From an uncultured Alphaproteobacteria bacterium (GTDB taxonomy: Bacteria > Pseudomonadota > Alphaproteobacteria > Micropepsales > Micropepsaceae), in contig CAIXUE010000275.1 in assembly GCA_903922545.1 (NCBI GenBank), forward strand, positions 1 to 9,945: a stretch of 9,945 nt of DNA, written 5' to 3'. The position numbers were made by a program, and so were the translations under genes. Shown piece by piece: positions 6,189 to 9,945 of the stretch. The notes beneath the pieces are model-generated. The model had not been told where the DNA came from, did no database searches, and was given only the letters and a program-made list of their open reading frames with translations. The first letter of the stretch is position 1, and the number at the start of each line of letters is the position of its first letter.

Positions 6189-6614
6189 ATGACGACATTT
6201 GGAACGGCAGTGTGGCGCGGCGGCCTGAAAGACGGCAAGGGCGAGATTTCCACCAAAAGCGGTGCACTCAAGGACCTGCCTTACGGTTTTGCGGCGCGCT
6301 TTGAAGGCAAGCCCGGCAGCAACCCGGAAGAATTGATCGGCGCGGCGCACGCAGCCTGTTTCGCCATGGCGATGTCGGCGGGACTGGGCGATGCCGGCTT
6401 TACCGCGACCCAGATCGACGCCAAATCGGATGTGACGCTGGAAAAAGTGCCGGACGGTTTTGCCATCACCAAAATTCACCTGACGCTGAAGGCGCAAATT
6501 CCGGGCATCGACAACGCCAAATTCCAGGAAATCGCCACGGCGACCAAATCGGGCTGCCCGGTGTCGAAAGTGCTGCAGGGTGCGGAGATCAGTCTGGAAG
6601 CGAGCCTGGGCTGA
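6189..6614 (+). CDS. OsmC family peroxiredoxin
   Basis: 141 residues of the OsmC/Ohr fold, which reduces organic hydroperoxides with a cysteine pair as a dimer in the cytoplasm. The peroxidatic Cys57 sits in AAHAACFAMAMS (52-63), and the resolving Cys123 in KSGCPVSKVL (120-129). Arg37 (RFEG) and Glu47/48 (NPEELIGAAHA) fit the family's active-site helpers. The opening TAVWRGGLKDGKGEIST and closing CPVSKVLQGAEI favour OsmC over Ohr. Start choice is supported by a strong AAGGAG 6 nt upstream. A TATTAA at 6159-6164 could be a -10, but I see no good -35. The gene stands alone on the plus strand between mutT and argJ; convergence with argJ is separated by the long palindrome at 6629-6727. Confidence 0.94.
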   Translation: MTTFGTAVWRGGLKDGKGEISTKSGALKDLPYGFAARFEGKPGSNPEELIGAAHAACFAMAMSAGLGDAGFTATQIDAKSDVTLEKVPDGFAITKIHLTLKAQIPGIDNAKFQEIATATKSGCPVSKVLQGAEISLEASLG

Positions 6615-6628
6615 AACAGGCTCGAAAA

Positions 6629-6727
6629 GGCGCGAGGAATTTTGCGGCGTGAGCAGGAGCGTCGCGCGGAGCGTGCGAATAGCACGTGAGCACGCGCGAC
6701 GAACTCACGACGCAAAAGAACCGCGCC
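6629..6727. repeat. Long imperfect palindrome between osmC and argJ, possible bidirectional terminator
   Basis: Nested inverted arms: GGCGCG (6629-6634) with CGCGCC (6722-6727); a 14-bp pair with one mismatch, 6640-6653 (TTTTGCGGCGTGAG) with 6704-6717; a perfect 9-bp pair CGTCGCGCG (6660-6668) with 6693-6701; and CGTGC (6672-6676) with GCACG (6682-6686) around the loop GAATA. The whole 115-bp gap between the convergent osmC and argJ genes is nearly filled by this structure, and argJ ends two bases beyond it. It could terminate transcription from both sides, though the flanking T runs are short. Its size and layered arms also resemble a REP-type or small palindromic element. Confidence 0.75.
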
Positions 6728-6728
6728 G

Positions 6729-8006
6729 TTAACTTCTATACGAACCGTTGATGTCGATATAGCCGTGGGTAAGATCGCACGTCCAAACACGTGCGGTCCC
6801 CTTACCCAATCCCAGATCAACGGTGATTTCGACATCGCGGCCGGAAACAGCCTTGGTGGCGATTTTCTCGTCATATTTGGCGGCGCGCTGGCCCTTTTCG
6901 GCCACGACATGATTGCCGAACAATATTTTGAGCTTGTCGCGGTCCGCCGCCTCGCCCGCCTTGCCCACCGCCATCACAATGCGCCCCCAATTGGCGTCAT
7001 TGCCGGCGATGGCGGTTTTGACCAGCGGCGAATTGGCGATGGAAAGCGCCACGCGCTTGGCGGCGTCGTTCGATTCCGCGCCATTCACATCAACGCGGAT
7101 CAGTTTCTGGGCGCCTTCGCCGTCCTTGACCACCGCCAGCGCAAGATCGAGCAGCAGCTTGTCCAGCACGCGGCGAAATTCGGTGAGCTTCTTGTCCGAA
7201 GCCTTCTGAATGGCGGCATGTTTTGCGCCCTTGCCGGTGGCAAACATGATCAGCGTGTCGCTGGTGGAGGTATCGGAATCCACCGTGATGGCGTTGAAAG
7301 ACGGTTTGACGCCCGCGGAAAGACATTCCTGCAGCACGGCGGCGGGCAGCGTGGCGTCGGTGAAGACAAAAGAAAGCATGGTCGCCATGTCGGGTGCGAT
7401 CATGCCCGAACCTTTGGCAATGCCGTTGATGGTCACCTTGTGGCCGTCGATCATGGCGCTGGCGGTCAAAAGCTTGGGAAACGTATCGGTGGTCATGATC
7501 GCTTCGGCGGCGGCGCGCCAGCTTCCCGCTGCGGTCTGTTCCACCAGTTGCGACAAGACCGAAGTAATCTTCTTGGTAGGCAGCGGCTCGCCGATCACCC
7601 CGGTCGAAGCCATGAAAACTTCCTGCGGCCGGCAGCCAACAATGGCGGCGGCGGATTCGGCGATTTCGATCACGCCATCCTGCCCGGCCTTGCCGGTAAA
7701 GGCGTTGGCGTTGCCGCTATTGACCACCAGCACGCGGGCCGAACCGCCCTTCAGCTTGTCGCGGCACCACACCACCGGCGCCGAAGCGGTCTTGGATTTG
7801 GTGAAGACCCCCGCCACCTGGGTGCCTTGGGCCAGGATGGCAAGCAGCACATCGGTGCGCTGGGCCTGACGGATGCCCGCCGCCACCGTGGCCAGCCTGA
7901 CCCCCGCCAGGGGCGGCAGCGTGGCGAACCGGGCGGGCGCCAAAGGCGATATGGGCGGTGAAACCCGCTGGGGCGGCTTGGCCGCCGTCTGTTTGGCCTT
8001 GGGCAT
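6729..8006 (-). CDS. argJ: Bifunctional glutamate N-acetyltransferase / amino-acid acetyltransferase ArgJ
   Basis: Transfers the acetyl group from N-acetylornithine to glutamate, recycling acetyl groups in arginine synthesis; bifunctional forms also use acetyl-CoA. It is 425 residues, slightly long because of a Pro/Lys/Ala-rich N-terminal tail of about 20. The body begins with [20 protein letters not shown] (20-39). The self-cleavage site is visible in [14 protein letters not shown] (198-211): cutting between Ala208 and Thr209 would free the Thr209 nucleophile and give the alpha and beta chains. SGNANAFTG (97-105), [10 protein letters not shown] (242-251), AGNDANWGR and the C-terminal [11 protein letters not shown] are family signatures. 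The frame is open to 8162, but ATG 8006 has GGGGGA 4 nt upstream and is the sensible start. Divergent from secA, and convergent with osmC. Confidence 0.96.
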   Translation of the reverse strand: MPKAKQTAAKPPQRVSPPISPLAPARFATLPPLAGVRLATVAAGIRQAQRTDVLLAILAQGTQVAGVFTKSKTASAPVVWCRDKLKGGSARVLVVNSGNANAFTGKAGQDGVIEIAESAAAIVGCRPQEVFMASTGVIGEPLPTKKITSVLSQLVEQTAAGSWRAAAEAIMTTDTFPKLLTASAMIDGHKVTINGIAKGSGMIAPDMATMLSFVFTDATLPAAVLQECLSAGVKPSFNAITVDSDTSTSDTLIMFATGKGAKHAAIQKASDKKLTEFRRVLDKLLLDLALAVVKDGEGAQKLIRVDVNGAESNDAAKRVALSIANSPLVKTAIAGNDANWGRIVMAVGKAGEAADRDKLKILFGNHVVAEKGQRAAKYDEKIATKAVSGRDVEITVDLGLGKGTARVWTCDLTHGYIDINGSYRS

Positions 8007-8218
8007 TGTTCCCCCATCGGGCCTGGAACGGCCCGGACGGCGCGGATCATCTGGGAAAATGCCCGTTTGACAAGAGGGCGCGGAAATTAACCCGGCCGGT
8101 GCTTTTTTGCCGAAAAGCCAGATTTGACAATGACAAAGGCCATTCTTATGTCTCCGGCGCACCCGTCATGCGAAATTGGCGGCTTCGGTCTCCCAAAAGG
8201 CCCGTAACAGAGGATTTC
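8007..8218. other. Divergent argJ/secA intergenic region
   Basis: 212 bp holding the control regions of both genes. The argJ ribosome site (GGGGGA on the minus strand) is at its left edge and the secA site (AGAGGA, 8209-8214) at its right edge. A candidate secA promoter is at 8124-8152. I see no RNA gene. Many alphaproteobacteria have a parvulin-type peptidyl-prolyl isomerase gene beside secA; none is present here. A 19-codon frame (8148-8207) ends 11 nt before secA, but there is nothing to support its translation. Confidence 0.6.
8124..8152 (+). promoter_or_regulatory. Candidate secA promoter
   Basis: A perfect TTGACA (8124-8129) is followed after 17 nt by TATGTC (8147-8152), a partial -10. 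It would give a secA leader of about 60 nt. The -35 match and ideal spacing support it; the -10 is poor, so this is tentative. Confidence 0.4.
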
Positions 8219-9945
8219 ATGCTGGGTTTCGGCGCGCTTGCCAAACAGCTTTTCGGCTCGGCCAACGAGCGCAAGATCAAGCCCTTATGGGCCGTGGTCG
8301 CCAAGATCAATGCCCTGGAACCCCGCTTCCAGGGGATGACCGATGAGCAGCTGAAAGCCATGACCCCGGCCTTCCGCGAAAGGCTGGCAGCGGGCGAGAC
8401 GCTGGATGATCTGCTGCCCGAAGCTTTCGCCGTGGTGCGCGAGGCGGCCAAGCGGACCCTGGGCCAGCGGCATTTCGACGTTCAGCTGGTGGGCGGCATG
8501 GTGCTGCATGAAGGCCATATCGCCGAAATGAAGACCGGCGAAGGCAAGACTCTGGTCGCCACCCTGCCCGTCTATCTGAACGCCCTGGCGGGCGACGGCG
8601 TGCATGTGGTGACGGTGAACGACTATCTGGCCAAGCGCGACAGCGACTGGATGGGCCAGGTCTATCGCTTCCTGGGCATGAGTGTGGGCTGCATCGTCCA
8701 TGGCCTCAGCGACGACCAACGCCGCGAAAACTACGCTTGCGACATCACGTATGGCACCAACAACGAATACGGCTTCGACTATCTGCGCGACAACATGAAG
8801 TACACGTTGAACGCCATGGCGCAGCGCGGCCATACCTTTGCGATCGTGGACGAAGTGGACTCCATTCTGGTGGACGAAGCGCGCACGCCCCTGATCATTT
8901 CGGGGCCCACCGAAGACCGCACGGAGATGTATCGCGCGGTCGATGCGCTGATGGTCAATCTGATCCCGCCCAGCGTGGTGAAGAAGAAAGTCATCGGCAA
9001 GGACGGCAAAGAGACCGAAGTCGTCGAGACCATCAAGGATGCCGGCGATTACGAGCTGGATGAAAAATCCCGCCAGATCAACCTGACCGAAGGCGGCAAT
9101 GAGCGCATGGCGCAGATGCTGCGCGGCGCGGGCCTGCTGGAAAGCGGCGATCTTTACGACACCGACAACATCAACATCCTGCATCACGTGAACCAGGCGC
9201 TGAAGGCGCACATGCTGTTCCAGCGTGACAAGGATTACATCGTCAAGAACAACCAGGTCATCATCATCGACGAATTCACCGGCCGCATGATGGAAGGCCG
9301 GCGCTATTCCGACGGCCTGCACCAGGCGCTGGAAGCCAAGGAGAATGTCGAGGTCCAGCCCGAAAACGTCACGCTGGCCTCGGTCACCTTCCAGAATTAT
9401 TTCCGGCTCTACAAGAAGTTGGCCGGCATGACCGGCACGGCGCTGACCGAAGCCAACGAATTCATGGACATCTACAAGCTGGATGTGCGCGACATTCCCA
9501 CCAATGTCATAGTCAAGCGCATTGACCATGATGACGAGGTTTACCGTTCGGCCGACGAGAAGAACGACGCCATCGTCAAGCTGGTGGAAGAATGCATTGC
9601 GCGGCAGCAGCCGATCCTAGTGGGCACCACCTCGATCGAAAAGTCCGAGCATCTTTCCGAGCTGATGAAGAAGCGCAAGATCAAGCACAGCGTGCTGAAC
9701 GCGCGTTATCACGAGCAGGAAGCCGTCATCGTCGCCCAGGCGGGCGTGCCGGGCGCGGTGACCATCGCCACCAACATGGCCGGCCGCGGCACCGACATTC
9801 AGCTTGGCGGCAATGCCGACATGCGCATCAAGAACGAGTTGGAAGGCATCACCGACGAGGAAGGCCGCCAGCGCCTTTTCCTTGTTGACCGCGACTTCGG
9901 CGCGGATGCGCGCGATCTCGCCTTCGCGGCCATCGCCGTCGGTGA
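8219..9945 (+). CDS. secA: Protein translocase subunit SecA, 5' part; authentic sequence ends near 9874
   Basis: ATPase motor that drives preproteins through SecYEG at the inner membrane. The start at 8219 has AGAGGA 4 nt upstream and gives the classic N-terminus [14 protein letters not shown]. Walker A is MKTGEGKT (104-111), Walker B and the adjoining motif are in [19 protein letters not shown] (211-229), and [18 protein letters not shown] (176-193) is a SecA signature. Further on come [28 protein letters not shown] and the NBD2 motif [16 protein letters not shown], all in order and unbroken. About 552 of roughly 900 residues are convincing. From codon 553 the frame stays open, but the residues ([14 protein letters not shown]...) are not SecA-like: that DNA is inverted, see 9875-9945. 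A database entry made from this frame would carry a false C-terminal end. Confidence 0.95.
   Translation, partial: MLGFGALAKQLFGSANERKIKPLWAVVAKINALEPRFQGMTDEQLKAMTPAFRERLAAGETLDDLLPEAFAVVREAAKRTLGQRHFDVQLVGGMVLHEGHIAEMKTGEGKTLVATLPVYLNALAGDGVHVVTVNDYLAKRDSDWMGQVYRFLGMSVGCIVHGLSDDQRRENYACDITYGTNNEYGFDYLRDNMKYTLNAMAQRGHTFAIVDEVDSILVDEARTPLIISGPTEDRTEMYRAVDALMVNLIPPSVVKKKVIGKDGKETEVVETIKDAGDYELDEKSRQINLTEGGNERMAQMLRGAGLLESGDLYDTDNINILHHVNQALKAHMLFQRDKDYIVKNNQVIIIDEFTGRMMEGRRYSDGLHQALEAKENVEVQPENVTLASVTFQNYFRLYKKLAGMTGTALTEANEFMDIYKLDVRDIPTNVIVKRIDHDDEVYRSADEKNDAIVKLVEECIARQQPILVGTTSIEKSEHLSELMKKRKIKHSVLNARYHEQEAVIVAQAGVPGAVTIATNMAGRGTDIQLGGNADMRIKNELEGITDEEGRQRLFLVDRDFGADARDLAFAAIAVG
9875..9945 (-). 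other. Inverted secA segment (fold-back) at the window end
   Basis: Read on the minus strand in the same codon register, this stretch gives [20 protein letters not shown] then KEK, continuing as ALAA through 9874-9863. That is the expected SecA NBD2 sequence just after the plus-strand ITDEEGRQ, normally followed by the GGLYV region. The two orientations share 12 bp at the junction (9863-9874: GRQR on plus, ALAA on minus). The minus-strand TDGDGREG is similar but not identical to the plus-strand TDEEGRQR, so the inverted piece is not an exact copy of the same molecule. Confidence 0.8.

Noticed and set aside
6765..7961. 398-codon plus-strand open frame opposite argJ
   Set aside because: Low-complexity His/Gly/Arg composition and no domain signature; it mirrors the argJ codons.
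8148..8207. 19-codon upstream frame before secA, as a possible SecM-like leader peptide
   Set aside because: It starts upstream of or at the likely transcript start, has no ribosome site, and shows no arrest-type or signal-like sequence.
8168..8218. In-frame upstream ATG that would lengthen SecA by 17 residues
   Set aside because: The extra residues ([13 protein letters not shown]...) are not SecA-like, and the ATG at 8219 has AGAGGA at good spacing and the classic N-terminus.
8285..9529. Long open frame (414 codons) on the minus strand opposite secA
   Set aside because: It is a His/Asp-rich shadow of the GC-rich secA gene. The plus strand carries all SecA motifs in order.
1..9945. CRISPR arrays, insertion sequences, tRNA or rRNA genes, toxin-antitoxin or defence systems
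   Set aside because: I looked on both strands and found no repeat arrays, transposase or cloverleaf signals. Nearly the whole window is occupied by recognisable core genes.

Overview
The window looks like a conserved housekeeping stretch from an alphaproteobacterium. The evidence is the gene content and order (lysC/ubiG, then DUF1178, nitrilase, glutaredoxin and comF facing an NDUFAF5-like methyltransferase, then mutT, argJ and secA), the GC-rich codon use, and protein signatures such as the SecA N-terminus and the methyltransferase C-terminus. I see no mobile element, CRISPR array, tRNA, rRNA or defence-type system. No gene-free stretch is longer than about 215 bp.

Layout. 1-954 (-): aspartate kinase, cut by the window edge. 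1032-1784 (+): UbiG, divergent from lysC across a 77-bp gap that holds a 10-bp direct repeat. 1781-4691 (-): a five-gene run transcribed comF, glutaredoxin, nitrilase-family amidase, DUF1178 zinc-ribbon protein, small membrane protein; its last stop codon overlaps that of ubiG. 4710-5552 (+): an NDUFAF5-like methyltransferase, divergent from comF with only 18 bp between. 5533-6110 (-): mutT followed by a very short Flp-type pilin gene that starts with GTG inside the mutT stop region (GTGA) and overlaps the methyltransferase tail to tail by 20 bp. 6189-6614 (+): OsmC-family peroxiredoxin. 6629-6727: a long imperfect palindrome. 6729-8006 (-): argJ. 8219 to the window end (+): secA, 5' part.

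How the genes fit together: lysC and argJ serve aspartate-family and arginine biosynthesis. UbiG makes ubiquinone, and the NDUFAF5-like protein may serve complex I assembly, so both point to respiration. MutT, OsmC, glutaredoxin and the Nit-type amidase all relate to oxidative damage or thiol chemistry. SecA is the protein-export motor.

The most unusual signal is at the very end. From about 9875 the forward secA frame stops resembling SecA, while the reverse complement of the same 70 bases, in the same codon register, reads as the expected next part of SecA. The DNA therefore folds back on itself through a 12-bp overlap at 9863-9874. A chimeric or misassembled contig end is the likeliest cause; a real micro-inversion is possible. 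Apart from this, the window is ordinary core genome, and I do not think it holds a new biological system.
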